Below the pieces are notes generated by a model. The model worked only from the letters and a program-made list of their open reading frames with translations, was not told the origin of the DNA and searched no databases. From NCBI RefSeq assembly GCF_001429395.1, contig NZ_LMJT01000007.1:62001-126000 (forward strand): a stretch of 64,000 nucleotides of DNA. Reading direction: 5' to 3'. Both the position numbers and the translations under genes were made by a program. This stretch comes from Allobosea sp. Root381. GTDB lineage: Bacteria > Pseudomonadota > Alphaproteobacteria > Rhizobiales > Beijerinckiaceae. Of the stretch, positions 37,611 through 47,316 are shown in pieces. Position 1 is the stretch's first letter. Each line of letters begins with the position of its first letter.

Positions 37611-38852
37611 ATGGGTGCTTTCGGCCAGACTTCTGACAATCGCGGCATCGAGGCGGCGCCGCGCCGCCGCCGGGTGACAGCAGTGGCTCTGCGCCTTGCC
37701 GCGGTTTTTGCTCTGGCAACGACGCTCACGGCACCGGCCGCCAAAGCCCAGGGCTTCCAGTCGCCGGCACCGTTCGCCATTCTCCTCGATTCGAGCAGCG
37801 GGACCGTGCTCTACGAGAAGGCCGCCGACGAGCTGATGGCGCCGGCCAGCATGGCCAAGATCGCCACCGCACTGGTGGCCTTCGAGGAGATTGCGCAGGG
37901 CAGGCTGACGCTCGACAGCGAGATCGGCATTTCCGAGAATGCCTGGCGCAAGGGCGGCGGAGTCTCAGGCGGCTCGACGATGTTCGCCCAGCTCAACAGC
38001 CGGGTGAAGCTGTCGGACATCCTCCAAGGGATCATCGTCCAGTCCGGCAACGACGCCTCGATTGCGCTGGCCGAGGCAGTCGCCGGCGATGAGGTCACCT
38101 TTGCGCGGATCATGACGGAGCGGGTGAGGGCGCTCGGCCTGACGAAGTCGGTCTTTCGCAACGCGACCGGGATGGGCGACCCGCAGCAGAAGGTTACCGC
38201 GCGCGAACTGGCGCTGCTCTCGGACCACATCGTCAAGACCTTTCCCGACCACTACAAGATGTTCGGGCAGCGCGAGTTTACCTGGAACAAGATCCGCCAG
38301 CAGAACCGCAATCCACTGCTGGCAATGGGCATCGGCGCAGACGGGCTGAAGACCGGTAACATTGAGGAATCAGGCTACGGGCTTGCCGGCTCGGCGGTCC
38401 AGAACGGCCAGCGCCTGATCGTCGTCGTCAACGGGCTCAAGACGGCACGCGACCGCGCCAACGAAGCCCGCAAGCTCATCGAATGGGGTTTTCGTGCCTT
38501 CGAGCCGCGCCGCATTTTCGAGGCGGGCGAGATTGTGGGAGAGGCCAGCGTTTTTGGCGGCGAGAAGGGACGCGTCGGGCTCAAAGCCGGTGGGCCGGTG
38601 AGCCTGCTTCTCCCGCGCGGCAGCACGGAGCGCCTGAACGCCCGCATCGTCTATCGCGGGCCGCTGACGGTTCCGCTCCAGGAGGGCGCCGAGGTCGCCC
38701 GGCTGCTGGTGATGCGCGGCGAGGTCAAGACGCTGGACATTCCGCTCTATGCGGCCGAGACCGTCAATGCCGGCAGCTTGCAGAGCCGCGCGCTCGACGC
38801 GTTGATGGAGGCCGCTACGGGCTGGGTCCGCAAGGCCCTCGGCCGCAGTTGA
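37611..38852 (+). CDS. dacC: D-alanyl-D-alanine carboxypeptidase (PBP5/6 family)
   Basis: This low-molecular-mass PBP trims the terminal D-Ala from stem peptides in the periplasm. It has 413 residues from ATG 37611 (TTG 37575 is an alternative) with a signal peptide ending KAQ. Catalytic motifs are SMAK (in APASMAKIA), SGN (in VQSGNDASI) and KTG (in DGLKTGNIEESGYGL). A C-terminal beta domain and an amphipathic tail (ALMEAATGWVRKAL) would tether it to the membrane. The symbol is by family only, since dacA/C/D/F are not separable here. It overlaps or abuts the tmk start. Confidence 0.92.
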   Translation: MGAFGQTSDNRGIEAAPRRRRVTAVALRLAAVFALATTLTAPAAKAQGFQSPAPFAILLDSSSGTVLYEKAADELMAPASMAKIATALVAFEEIAQGRLTLDSEIGISENAWRKGGGVSGGSTMFAQLNSRVKLSDILQGIIVQSGNDASIALAEAVAGDEVTFARIMTERVRALGLTKSVFRNATGMGDPQQKVTARELALLSDHIVKTFPDHYKMFGQREFTWNKIRQQNRNPLLAMGIGADGLKTGNIEESGYGLAGSAVQNGQRLIVVVNGLKTARDRANEARKLIEWGFRAFEPRRIFEAGEIVGEASVFGGEKGRVGLKAGGPVSLLLPRGSTERLNARIVYRGPLTVPLQEGAEVARLLVMRGEVKTLDIPLYAAETVNAGSLQSRALDALMEAATGWVRKALGRS

Positions 38853-38860
38853 GAACGATC

Positions 38861-39511
38861 GTGGCTACAGGACGTTTCATCACGCTCGAAGGCGGGGAGG
38901 GTGCGGGTAAGTCGACCCTGGCGCGTGGCCTGGCGCAACGCGCCGAGGCGTTGGGGTTGCGCGTGAAGGTCACCCGCGAGCCCGGCGGCTCGCCCAAGGC
39001 CGAGGCGATCCGCGAGGCCATTCTGTCCGGTCAGGTGAAGGAGCATGGCCCCTTCGCCGAGGCGCTGATGTTCTCGGCGGCGCGTATCGACCATATCGAC
39101 CGGGTTATTCGGCCGGCGCTGCAGCGGGGCGAATGGGTGATCTGCGATCGCTTCATCGATTCCACGCGGGTCTATCAGGGCACCCTCGGCCGCATCGAGC
39201 CCGGGCTGCTGGCGGAGCTCGAAGCCGTTACCATCGACGGGTTGATGCCGGACCTGACCTTGATTCTCGATCTCGATCCGGAGGTGGGGCTTGCTCGCGC
39301 GGCCCGGCGGCGCGCGCCGGGCGAGGGCACCGATCGCTTCGAAAGCGAGACATTGGCGTTCCATCGCAAGCTCAGGAAGGCCTATCTCGCGGTCGCGGAA
39401 GGCGAGCCGCAGCGCTGCGTCGTGCTCGATGCCGGGCAGCCGCCCGCCTTGCTGGCGCAGGCGGCCTGGAACGCGATCCGTGATCGCCTGCCGGCGCCGC
39501 AACTGGCCTGA
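38861..39511 (+). CDS. tmk: Thymidylate kinase
   Basis: Tmk phosphorylates dTMP to dTDP. GTG 38861 gives 216 residues; a TTG at 38849 overlapping the previous stop is possible. The P-loop is EGGEGAGKST at the N-terminus, the thymidine site includes TREPGGS, and the DR motif is CDRFIDSTRVYQG. The lid with ARRRAPGEGTDRFE is of bacterial type. The tmk-holB-metG-tatD order is a conserved alphaproteobacterial cluster. Confidence 0.95.
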   Translation: MATGRFITLEGGEGAGKSTLARGLAQRAEALGLRVKVTREPGGSPKAEAIREAILSGQVKEHGPFAEALMFSAARIDHIDRVIRPALQRGEWVICDRFIDSTRVYQGTLGRIEPGLLAELEAVTIDGLMPDLTLILDLDPEVGLARAARRRAPGEGTDRFESETLAFHRKLRKAYLAVAEGEPQRCVVLDAGQPPALLAQAAWNAIRDRLPAPQLA

Positions 39512-39597
39512 GGCAGCAGCGCGGCTGCGTCCGACTTGTCCGGCGCCGCGACCGAGTTCAAACAGGGCTGCGCCGACAGCGAGACGAAAGACCAGCC

Positions 39598-40668
39598 ATG
39601 CTCCCGACCAGCGACGAACCCGACCGCCTGCCGAGCGCGCCGCATCCGCGCGAGACGTTGGCGCTGATCGGGCATGAGGCGCAGGAGAGGGCGTTCCTCG
39701 ACGCGCTGGCCTCGGGCCGGATGCACCATGCCTGGCTGCTCGGCGGGCCGGAGGGCATCGGCAAGGCGAGCTTCGCCTATCGTGCGGCGCGTTTCGTTCT
39801 GGCGGCTGGGGACCCTGCGCAGCGTGCGGCGGGCGCGGCCTCTCTCGCCATGCCGGAAAACGACCCGGCGACGCGACGGGTGATGGCGCAATCCCACCCC
39901 GACCTGCATCTCCTGCGCCGTATCCAGAAGCCGGACGGCAAGAGCTATACCAGCAATATCCCGGTCGATGCCGTCCGGCGCGTGCTGGACCGTTTCGGAG
40001 CAAGCGCGGCCGAGGGCGGCTGGCGCGTCTGCATCGTCGATTCGGCCGAGGACATGGACCGTTCCGCCGCAAACGCCCTGCTCAAGCTGCTGGAGGAACC
40101 GCCGCCGCGCGCGCTGTTCCTGATCGTGGCGCATGCGCCCGGCCGCATGCTGCCGACGATCCGTTCGCGCTGCCGGCTGATGTCCTTCGGCACGCTCGGC
40201 GAAGCGCAGGTGGCGCAGGCCGGGCAGATCGCGCTCGAGCGGATGGGCGGGCCTTATGATGAAGCCGCCCTGATCCGTGCCGCGCATCTCGCGGAAGGCT
40301 CGGTGAAGCGCGCCTTGACCTATGTCGATCCCGAGACGCTGGCGCTGGTCGAGGCGGTGCGCGCGCGGCTTGACGCGCTGCCGGGCCTCGACCTCACTGC
40401 GCTGATGGCGCTGGCCGAGGATGTCGCGGGCAAGGCTGGCGAGAGCGACTTCGCGATCATGATCGAAACCGTGCAGGGCTGGCTTTCCGACCATCTCCAC
40501 GCGCATGCTGCGGCGCAACCGGCGCGTCTTGCACCACTCGCGGAGGTATGGGACAAGCTGGGACACGCGGCCCGCGACGTTGAGACCTATAATCTCGACC
40601 GCCGGCCGCTGGTGATGACCATGTTTCATGATCTGTCGGATGCGGTTGCCCGCTCGCGCGCAGCGTGA
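39598..40668 (+). CDS. holB: DNA polymerase III subunit delta'
   Basis: This 356-residue AAA+ clamp-loader subunit has the Walker A-like [10 protein letters not shown] near residue 50, the [23 protein letters not shown] region near 145 and sensor 1-type SRCRLM near 195. The usual group of four zinc-binding cysteines seen in E. coli delta' is absent; only two cysteines are present in the whole chain. The C-terminal helical collar domain completes the expected length. It follows tmk by 86 bases and runs into metG. Confidence 0.92.
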   Translation: MLPTSDEPDRLPSAPHPRETLALIGHEAQERAFLDALASGRMHHAWLLGGPEGIGKASFAYRAARFVLAAGDPAQRAAGAASLAMPENDPATRRVMAQSHPDLHLLRRIQKPDGKSYTSNIPVDAVRRVLDRFGASAAEGGWRVCIVDSAEDMDRSAANALLKLLEEPPPRALFLIVAHAPGRMLPTIRSRCRLMSFGTLGEAQVAQAGQIALERMGGPYDEAALIRAAHLAEGSVKRALTYVDPETLALVEAVRARLDALPGLDLTALMALAEDVAGKAGESDFAIMIETVQGWLSDHLHAHAAAQPARLAPLAEVWDKLGHAARDVETYNLDRRPLVMTMFHDLSDAVARSRAA

Positions 40669-40688
40669 AGCGAAATTCCGGATCGACC

Positions 40689-42248
40689 ATGGCCACGGCC
40701 CCGAAATTCTACCTGACGACCGCGATTCACTACACCAATGGGCCGCCGCATATCGGCCACGCCTATGAGATGGTGGCGTCAGATGCGATCGCGCGCTTCA
40801 AGCGCCTTGACGGCTACGACGTCTTCGCGATGACGGGCACGGATGAGCACGGCCAGAAGGTGGCGCGCACCGCCGGGCAGAACGGGCTTTCACCGAAGGA
40901 TTTCGTCGACGGCATCGCCGCGCGCTTCCAGCAGATGGAAGAGCGGCTCGGCTGCTCCTTCGACCGCTTCATTCGCACGACTGATCCAGACCATGTGCCA
41001 TCGACCCATGAGCTTTGGCGGCGCATGGAGGCCAATGGCGACATCTATCTCGCCAAATATGCGGGCTGGTATTCGATCCGCGACGAGGCTTTCTATGGCG
41101 AGGAGGAGACGACGCTCCAGCCCGACGGTACGCGCCTGGGTGGGCAGGGCACACCGGTCGAATGGGTCGAGGAGGAGAGTTTTTTCTTCCGGCTCAAATC
41201 CTATCAGGACAAGCTCCTGAAGCTCTATGAGGAGGTGCCGGACTTCATCTCGCCGCAGACCCGCAGGAACGAGATCGTCTCCTTCGTCAAGGGCGGGCTG
41301 GAAGACCTCTCGATCAGCCGCACCACCTTCGACTGGGGTCTGCCGGTGCCGGGCGACCCGAAGCATGTGATGTATGTCTGGGTCGATGCCCTGAACAACT
41401 ACCTGACCGGGACGGGCTTTCCCGATCCGGCGAACCCACGCGCGCATTACTGGCCGGCCGACGTCCACGTCATCGGCAAGGACATCGTGCGGTTCCACAC
41501 CGTCTACTGGCCGGCCTTCCTGATGTCGGCCGGCTTGCCCCTGCCCAAGCGCGTCTTCGGCCACGGATTCCTGCTCTCCAAGGGCGAGAAGATGTCGAAG
41601 TCGCTCGGCAACGTCGTCGATCCCTTCGAGCTTGCCGACGTCTACGGCGTCGACCAGCTGCGCTATTTCTTCCTGCGCGAGGTCTCCTTCGGCCAGGACG
41701 GCAACTACAGCCACGAGGCGATCGTCGGCCGGATCAATGCCGACCTCGCCAACGACCTCGGCAACCTCGCGCAGCGCTCGCTGTCGATGATCGCGAAGAA
41801 CTGCGAGGGCAGGGTGCCTGCGCGCGGAGCGCTGACGGAAGCCGACAGCGCCATGCTCGCTCTTGCCGACGGAGCGCTCGAAAAGGCCCGCGGGGCGATG
41901 CAGGATTTTGCGCTCCACACTGTACTGGCCGACATCTGGGCCGTGGTGGCCGAAGCCAATCGCTATTTTGCGGCCAACGAGCCTTGGCGCCTCTCCAAGA
42001 GCGATCCGGCCCGGCGCGACACCGTGCTCTATGTCACGGCCGAGGTGCTGCGGCAGGTCGTGATCCTCGTCCAGCCCGTGATGCCAACCTCGGCGGCGCG
42101 CCTGCTCGACCTGCTCGGCGTCGCGGCCGGCGCCCGCAGCTTCGCCTCGCTCGGTGCGGCCGGTCGCCTTGCGCCCGGCACGCCGCTGCCGGCGCCGAGC
42201 GGCATCTTCCCGCGCTATGTCGAGCCGGAAGGCGGCGAGGGCGCCTGA
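40689..42248 (+). CDS. metG: Methionyl-tRNA synthetase
   Basis: This class I synthetase for tRNA-Met has 519 residues from ATG 40689 (GTG 40665, overlapping the holB stop, would add eight). HIGH appears as PPHIGHAYE near residue 20 and KMSKS as [10 protein letters not shown] near 300. The connective insert (about 120-165) contains no CxxC knuckles, so this is the zinc-free subtype. The C-terminus ends after the anticodon-binding helices, without an EMAP-like dimerisation domain. The stop overlaps the tatD start. Confidence 0.96.
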   Translation: MATAPKFYLTTAIHYTNGPPHIGHAYEMVASDAIARFKRLDGYDVFAMTGTDEHGQKVARTAGQNGLSPKDFVDGIAARFQQMEERLGCSFDRFIRTTDPDHVPSTHELWRRMEANGDIYLAKYAGWYSIRDEAFYGEEETTLQPDGTRLGGQGTPVEWVEEESFFFRLKSYQDKLLKLYEEVPDFISPQTRRNEIVSFVKGGLEDLSISRTTFDWGLPVPGDPKHVMYVWVDALNNYLTGTGFPDPANPRAHYWPADVHVIGKDIVRFHTVYWPAFLMSAGLPLPKRVFGHGFLLSKGEKMSKSLGNVVDPFELADVYGVDQLRYFFLREVSFGQDGNYSHEAIVGRINADLANDLGNLAQRSLSMIAKNCEGRVPARGALTEADSAMLALADGALEKARGAMQDFALHTVLADIWAVVAEANRYFAANEPWRLSKSDPARRDTVLYVTAEVLRQVVILVQPVMPTSAARLLDLLGVAAGARSFASLGAAGRLAPGTPLPAPSGIFPRYVEPEGGEGA

Positions 42249-43048
42249 TGCTGATCGACACGCATTGCCATCTCGATTTCCCTGACTTCGCCGACGAACT
42301 CGAGTCTTATGTGGCGCGGGCCGAAGCAGCCGGTGTCAACCGCATGGTCACGATCTCGACGCGGGTTGCGCGCTTCCAGACCTATGCGGCCATCGCCGAG
42401 CGCTTTGCCTCCGTCTGGTGCACCGTCGGCACGCACCCCCATGGCGCCCATGAGGAGCTGGACGTCACCGCCGAGCAACTCGCCGATCTCTCGCGCCATC
42501 CGCGCTGCGTCGCCATCGGTGAGGCGGGGCTCGACTATCACTATGACAAGAGCCCCCGCGAGGCGCAGGCGCAGGGGCTGCGCACCCATATCGCGGCAGC
42601 CCGCATGACTCAGCTGCCGCTCGTCATCCACGCTCGTCAGGCCGATGACGACATGATCGCGATCCTGCGCGAGGAGACCGGGAAGGGCGCCTTCCCGGCG
42701 ATCCTGCATTGCTTCACGGCCGGCGAGGCCTTGGCCATGGCCGGCGTCGAGCTCGGCTTCTATGTCTCGTTTTCCGGAATCCTGACATTCAAGACCTCGG
42801 AGGATCTGCGCCGGATCGCTCGGCTCGTGCCCCGCGATCGCCTGCTGGTCGAGACCGATGCGCCCTATCTCGCCCCGGTTCCGTTCCGGGGCAAGCGCAA
42901 CGAACCCGCCTATGTCGTTGAAACGGCTAAAGTTCTTGGTGACGCCATTGGTATTTCCTTCAATGAGATCGCAAGCCTGACCAGCGAGAATGCCCGCCGC
43001 TGCTACTGGAAGATGGATCAGGTCGCGCCTGTGGCGCAGGTCGCCTGA
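42248..43048 (+). CDS. tatD: TatD family hydrolase
   Basis: This 266-residue metal-dependent TIM-barrel nuclease/hydrolase has DTHCHLDFPDF (first metal site), a GTHPH motif, GEAGLDYHY, VIHARQAD, LHCFTAG and ETDAPYLAPVPFRGKRNEP, all family landmarks in order. Family members have 3'-5' exonuclease or D-aminoacyl-tRNA deacylase activity. ATG 42248 shares one base with the metG stop, so the genes are translationally coupled. Confidence 0.95.
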   Translation: MLIDTHCHLDFPDFADELESYVARAEAAGVNRMVTISTRVARFQTYAAIAERFASVWCTVGTHPHGAHEELDVTAEQLADLSRHPRCVAIGEAGLDYHYDKSPREAQAQGLRTHIAAARMTQLPLVIHARQADDDMIAILREETGKGAFPAILHCFTAGEALAMAGVELGFYVSFSGILTFKTSEDLRRIARLVPRDRLLVETDAPYLAPVPFRGKRNEPAYVVETAKVLGDAIGISFNEIASLTSENARRCYWKMDQVAPVAQVA

Positions 43049-43060
43049 GGCGGCCCGGAG

Positions 43061-43909
43061 ATGGCTCAGATACTGACGATCCTCGGTTGCGGCTCCTCGG
43101 GTGGCGTGCCCAAGCCGGGCAGCGGCTGGGGCGCCTGCGACCCGGCCGAGCCGAAGAATCGTCGCAGGCGCTGCTCCATCCTGGTCGAGCGCGCGGGGCC
43201 CGGCGGCACGACGCGGTTGCTCGTCGACACTTCGCCGGATCTGCGCGAGCAACTGCTCGATGCCGATGTCTCGGACCTCGACGCGGTATTGTTCAGCCAC
43301 GACCATGCCGACCACACGCATGGGATCGACGATCTGCGCGCGCTCGTGCTGCACAACCGCAGGCGTGTCCCGGTCTATGCCGATGCCGCCACGGCGCAGT
43401 CCCTGGCTGCGCGCTTCGCTTATCTCTTCGAGACCCCGGCGGGCAGCCTCTATCCGCCGATCCTCGACATGCTGCCGCTGGAAGATGGAAAGCCCATCAC
43501 CGTCCAGGGGGCCGGCGGCGAGATCGCCGTGCTGCCCATCGCCGTCGAGCACGGGCCGAACTATCAGGCACTGGGCTTCCGTTTTGGCCGCCTTGGCTAT
43601 GTGCCCGACGTCAGCCTGATTCCGCCTTCGGCCAAGGCGGCGCTCATCGGGCTCGACATCCTGATCCTCGACTGCCTGCGCGAAACGCCGCATCCGAGTC
43701 ATTTCACCTTGGACCAGGCACTGGCCGCGGTCGTTGAGTTGAAGCCAAAGCGCACGATCCTGACCGACCTGCATGCCGATCTTGATTATAACCGTCTTCG
43801 CAACATGTTGCCCCCGGACATTGAGGTCGCATTCGATGGCATGCGCGTCTCGTTCGACGCCGGCGCAGACAATGCGATCCGGGCTGCAGCATCTATTTCA
43901 GTTCCATAA
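43061..43909 (+). CDS. Metallo-beta-lactamase-fold hydrolase (PhnP-like)
   Basis: This 282-residue protein of the MBL superfamily starts at ATG 43061 after CCCGGAG. It begins with LTILGCGSSGGVPKPG, followed by the metal-binding HDHADHTHG near residue 86, a third ligand histidine in VEHGPNYQALGFRFG, and LDCLRETPHPSHF, which resembles PhnP phosphodiesterases. There are no phn genes nearby. It is the last gene of the tmk-holB-metG-tatD group, where a gene of this kind is usual, and its substrate is unknown. Confidence 0.88.
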   Translation: MAQILTILGCGSSGGVPKPGSGWGACDPAEPKNRRRRCSILVERAGPGGTTRLLVDTSPDLREQLLDADVSDLDAVLFSHDHADHTHGIDDLRALVLHNRRRVPVYADAATAQSLAARFAYLFETPAGSLYPPILDMLPLEDGKPITVQGAGGEIAVLPIAVEHGPNYQALGFRFGRLGYVPDVSLIPPSAKAALIGLDILILDCLRETPHPSHFTLDQALAAVVELKPKRTILTDLHADLDYNRLRNMLPPDIEVAFDGMRVSFDAGADNAIRAAASISVP

Positions 43910-43940
43910 TATGTCTTATGCGAATCGCGGATTGGGCCGT

Positions 43941-43959
43941 CTGCTCGGGCGACGAGCAG
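43941..43959. terminator. Small hairpin between convergent genes
   Basis: CTGCTCG (43941-43947) pairs with CGAGCAG (43953-43959) around a 5-base loop in the 56-base gap between the hydrolase gene and nikC. No T-run is present, so it is only a possible shared terminator. Confidence 0.4.
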
Positions 43960-43965
43960 CCTGAG

Positions 43966-44781
43966 CTAGGCCGGCGCTCGCCCGGGCAATGGCCCTGCCC
44001 GGTGCGCAGCGAGCGACCTGGCGAACGATAGCGCGAGCATGGTGAGCGCGAACAGGAACATGCCGGGCACGATCGCGAGCCAAGGTGCGCGCGCGAAATA
44101 CGGCCTCGCCTCGGCGATCATCGCGCCCCATTCCGGGGTCGGCGGCTGAATGCCGATGCCCAGGAAGCCGAGCGCGGCGATGTTCAGGATGCTGTGGCCA
44201 AACTGCAAGGCAGCCAGCCCCGCAAGAAGCGGCAGGACCTGCGGGACGATGTGGCGGATAAGGACATAGGAGGAACCGCCGCCGGCAGCGCGTGCGGCCG
44301 TGACGAACTCACGCTCACGCAGCGAGAAGGCCGCGGCGCGCGCGATCCGGGCATATTTCACCCAGCCGGTCAGGCCGAGCGCCAGAACCAGCGGCAGTGC
44401 GCCACCGCTCAGATGCACGGCGAAGATCAGCGCGATCACGATCTGAGGCAGCGCTGTCAACACGTCCATGACCAAGGACAGCGCCTGGTCGACCCGCCCT
44501 GACAACTCCGCGGCGACAAGGCCGGTCGCAAGCCCCAGCACGAAGGACAGAGCGACAATCGCGGATGACAGGCCCACATCGATCAGGAAGCCATGCGCGA
44601 TCCGCGCGAGAATATCGCGCCCGAGTTGGTCGGTACCGAGTGGAAATGCCCAGCCCGGTGGCTGAAGGCTGTTGCGCAGGGAAGCCTCGATCGGGTCAAG
44701 CGTCAATCCGTAGGCGATCGGGAGCGCCAGCAGGACGACCAGCGCGGGCCTCGCCGCGGACAGGTGGCGAAGACGCGTCAC
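43966..44781 (-). CDS. nikC: Nickel-type ABC importer permease, NikC/DppC family
   Basis: This 271-residue inner-membrane permease of the peptide/nickel family starts with GTG 44781 overlapping the nikB stop (GTGA). An N-terminal helix is followed by the GTDQLGRDILARIAHG signature (the GTDxxGRD box of DppC/NikC proteins) and five more helices. The ATPase-contact loop is around REREFVTAARAAGGGSSYVLIRHI. Nickel as substrate is inferred from nikR and the operator upstream. No ATPase gene follows; the next gene is convergent. Confidence 0.88.
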   Translation of the reverse strand: MTRLRHLSAARPALVVLLALPIAYGLTLDPIEASLRNSLQPPGWAFPLGTDQLGRDILARIAHGFLIDVGLSSAIVALSFVLGLATGLVAAELSGRVDQALSLVMDVLTALPQIVIALIFAVHLSGGALPLVLALGLTGWVKYARIARAAAFSLREREFVTAARAAGGGSSYVLIRHIVPQVLPLLAGLAALQFGHSILNIAALGFLGIGIQPPTPEWGAMIAEARPYFARAPWLAIVPGMFLFALTMLALSFARSLAAHRAGPLPGRAPA

Positions 44782-45734
44782 GCCCGCCCTCTTCCCAGCC
44801 GGATGCGCGGATCGAGCCGGGCCACAACCAGGTCCGCGATCAGGTTGGCCAAAGCCACGGCGAGCGCGATCACGGCAATCGCGCCGAGGAATGCGGGGCC
44901 GTCATGGCTGTCGAGCGCGTCCATGAGATAAGCGCCGAGGCCGGGTATCGTGAACAACCGCTCGACCACCACAACGCCGCCGATGAGGAAGGCGAACTGG
45001 AGAGCGAGATAAGGGATGAACGGCACGAGCGCATTCGGCAGCGCGTGCCGGGCGAAGACGGCGTGCTCGTCCAGCCCCTTGGCCCGCGCGGTCGCAATAT
45101 GCGGCGCGGCATAGGCTTCGTTGAGAGCGTCGTCGAGCAGGATGACGTTGAAGCCGAACTGGCCCAGCGCAAGCACCGTAACCGGCAGGACGAGATGGGC
45201 CCAGCTCGAGAAGCCCGAGACCGGCAGCCAGTCGAGCTTCAACGCGAACAGGATCACCAGTACCACGCCGAGGTAGAAGGACGGCAGCGCAATCGTGCCG
45301 ATTGCGAACGTATCGATGACTGCGGCCACCCTTCCGCTCCGGGCTCGGCGCTTCAGCGCCACCGATGCGAAGGTCAGGGCGAGCGCTGACAGCGTCGCAA
45401 GAGCGGCAAGCGGCAGTGTGGCGGAGAGCCGCCAGCACAACTCGGTCAGGACCGGCCGCCCGGTGCGGATCGAGACGCCGAGATCGCCGGTCAGCGCTCC
45501 GGAGAGCCATCGCCCATATTGCAGCAGGATCGGAGCATCGAGCCCATACCGTTCGGCGATCCGCGCAACGTCGGCGCTGGAGACCGTGGCCGCCTGGTCC
45601 TGAACGAAGATGCGGGTGAGGATCGCCCTCGCCGGCTCGCCAGGTACCAGACGCAGCAGCACATAGGTCAGCAAGGTCGCGGCCAGCACGGTTACGAGGG
45701 CAAGCATCAGGCGCCGCAGCACATAGGCGGCCAT
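44778..45734 (-). CDS. nikB: Nickel-type ABC importer permease, NikB/DppB family
   Basis: This 318-residue permease starts at ATG 45734. It has a first helix ending in TYVLLRLVPGEPA, the YGLDAPILLQYGRWLSGALTGDLG segment typical of DppB/NikB N-termini, six hydrophobic helices, and the coupling loop near NEAYAAPHIATARAKGLDEHAVFARHALPNAL. It lies 12 bases after nikA and overlaps nikC, so nikA-nikB-nikC form one transcript. It should pair with NikC as the membrane channel. Confidence 0.88.
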   Translation of the reverse strand: MAAYVLRRLMLALVTVLAATLLTYVLLRLVPGEPARAILTRIFVQDQAATVSSADVARIAERYGLDAPILLQYGRWLSGALTGDLGVSIRTGRPVLTELCWRLSATLPLAALATLSALALTFASVALKRRARSGRVAAVIDTFAIGTIALPSFYLGVVLVILFALKLDWLPVSGFSSWAHLVLPVTVLALGQFGFNVILLDDALNEAYAAPHIATARAKGLDEHAVFARHALPNALVPFIPYLALQFAFLIGGVVVVERLFTIPGLGAYLMDALDSHDGPAFLGAIAVIALAVALANLIADLVVARLDPRIRLGRGRA

Positions 45735-45746
45735 CGGATAAGCTCC

Positions 45747-47276
45747 TCAGGGCTCGATCGCCATCCGCGGATCGAGCATGTAGTCATGGGCGATCGGGTT
45801 GAAGGCGTAGTTGGTGATGCTCGGCTTCATCACGACGTTGACGCCGTAATGAGCGATGGTCAGGCAGGGTTCTTCCTCCGCGACGATGCGCTGCACGAGA
45901 TCATAGGCCCGCTTGCGCTCCGCTTCGTCGCGCGACGTGATCGCTGTCTCCAGCGCCGCGTCGACCTGCGCATTGGCATAGCCCCAGCTATTGGTCGCTC
46001 CCTTGGAATGGTAGGTCTGGCGCAGGTAGAAATCGGGATCGGGATACACCGCCGAGGCGAGCGCGGCGAGCCGCGCATCGCCCGGCTTCATCTCCTTGGC
46101 GATGGCCGCAAAGGTCGTGACCTTGATGTCGACCGCCACCCCGAGCTTGCGAAGCTGGCTCTGGATCGCGCTCGCGATCGGTACGAGTCCGGGGCGCTGC
46201 GGATAGGTGTAGAGCGTGAAGGAGAGCGGCTCGCCATCCTTGGCCATGGCGCCCCCCTGCCCTGGCGCGTAGCCGGCTTCCGCGAGCAGCTTCCTGGCGG
46301 CGGCGAGATCGCTCTTCGGCACGACGATCGAAGCATCGGCGAAAGCCATGGTGTCGGGAAATGGCGCGATGCCGGGGCGGCCCATGCCGAACAGGACATA
46401 TTGCGCAATCTCCTCGCGGTCGATCGCGAGCGAGAGAGCCTTGCGGACGCGGCGGTCCGAGAAGGGCGTGTCCGTCAGGCGCCCAAAGTTCAGGACATAG
46501 TTGCGGGCCGTCACGTTTCGCGAGACCGCAAAACCCTTGGCTGCCAGCATGTCGAGGTCGCCATAGGGAACCTCGGCGGTGAAATCGATGCTGCCCTTCT
46601 GCAATTCGAGCGAGCGCGTCGTCGGGTCGGGAATGCCACGGAAGGTGACCGCCGGGATCGCCGCCTTCTCCCCCCAGTAGCCGTCGAAGCGTTCGACGGA
46701 AAAACTGTGTGCTGCCGGCTGCCAGCTTGTCACCTTGAACGGGCCGGTGCCGATCGGCCGCTCGATCGTGCCGTCGGCCAGCTTGGGCGAGGCGGGCGAG
46801 ACGATGGCTGCGCTGGCATAGACCAGCGCAGCCGGCAATGCCGGAAACGAATCTGATGTGGTGATCTCGACGGTGCCGGCGTCTCGCGCCCTGAGCGCGG
46901 CGATCTTGGTATAGCTTCTGACCGTTCCACCGCGCTGAAGCGCAGCCGAGAGACTGGCCACCACCGCCTCGGCGGTCAGCGGCGAGCCATCATGGAACTT
47001 CACGCCGCTGCGCAGTTTGAAGGCCCAGATCGTCTCGCTCTCGCGCGTCCAGGAGCTGGCGAGCCCCGGTGCCAACGTGACGTCGGGCTTGCCCGCCACC
47101 AGCGTCTCGGTGACCATGGCCTTCTCCTTCATCAGGGTGCCATCCTGTGTCGGATCGAGCGTCGGGATCTCCCAGATCTCGGCAACGCGCAGGGGTCTTT
47201 CCTGCGCAAGCGCTGCGGAGGCCGCCATCGCGGCCAAGAAAACGATAGCGAAGGGACGGAACGAAGGGCGCAGCAT
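45747..47276 (-). CDS. nikA: Nickel-type ABC importer binding protein (SBP family 5)
   Basis: This 509-residue periplasmic binding protein of the peptide/nickel family has a signal peptide ending AALAQ and no lipobox. Family landmarks include WAFKLRSGVKFHDGSPLTAEAV, RPIGTGPFKV, GYWGEKAAIP and NFGRLTDTPFSDRRVRKALSLAIDR. Assignment to nickel rather than peptides is inferred from the NikR operator ending 13 bases before its start codon and from the adjacent nikR gene. It might bind a nickel chelate. Confidence 0.88.
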   Translation of the reverse strand: MLRPSFRPFAIVFLAAMAASAALAQERPLRVAEIWEIPTLDPTQDGTLMKEKAMVTETLVAGKPDVTLAPGLASSWTRESETIWAFKLRSGVKFHDGSPLTAEAVVASLSAALQRGGTVRSYTKIAALRARDAGTVEITTSDSFPALPAALVYASAAIVSPASPKLADGTIERPIGTGPFKVTSWQPAAHSFSVERFDGYWGEKAAIPAVTFRGIPDPTTRSLELQKGSIDFTAEVPYGDLDMLAAKGFAVSRNVTARNYVLNFGRLTDTPFSDRRVRKALSLAIDREEIAQYVLFGMGRPGIAPFPDTMAFADASIVVPKSDLAAARKLLAEAGYAPGQGGAMAKDGEPLSFTLYTYPQRPGLVPIASAIQSQLRKLGVAVDIKVTTFAAIAKEMKPGDARLAALASAVYPDPDFYLRQTYHSKGATNSWGYANAQVDAALETAITSRDEAERKRAYDLVQRIVAEEEPCLTIAHYGVNVVMKPSITNYAFNPIAHDYMLDPRMAIEP

Positions 47277-47288
47277 CGCCGGGTCTCA

Positions 47289-47316
47289 GTATGAGTTTTA
47301 GATCAGAAACTCATAC
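47289..47316. promoter_or_regulatory. NikR operator upstream of nikA
   Basis: GTATGA (47289-47294), 16 bases, then TCATAC (47311-47316): exactly the GTATGA-N16-TCATAC operator established for E. coli nikABCDE. The dyad extends inward, since GTATGAGTTT faces AAACTCATAC. It lies just upstream of the nikA start codon, where bound Ni-NikR would block transcription or early elongation. Confidence 0.93.

Noticed and set aside
42215-43774. Minus-strand open frame of 519 codons over tatD and the MBL-fold gene
   Set aside because: Both plus-strand genes carry complete catalytic motifs; the antisense product has none.
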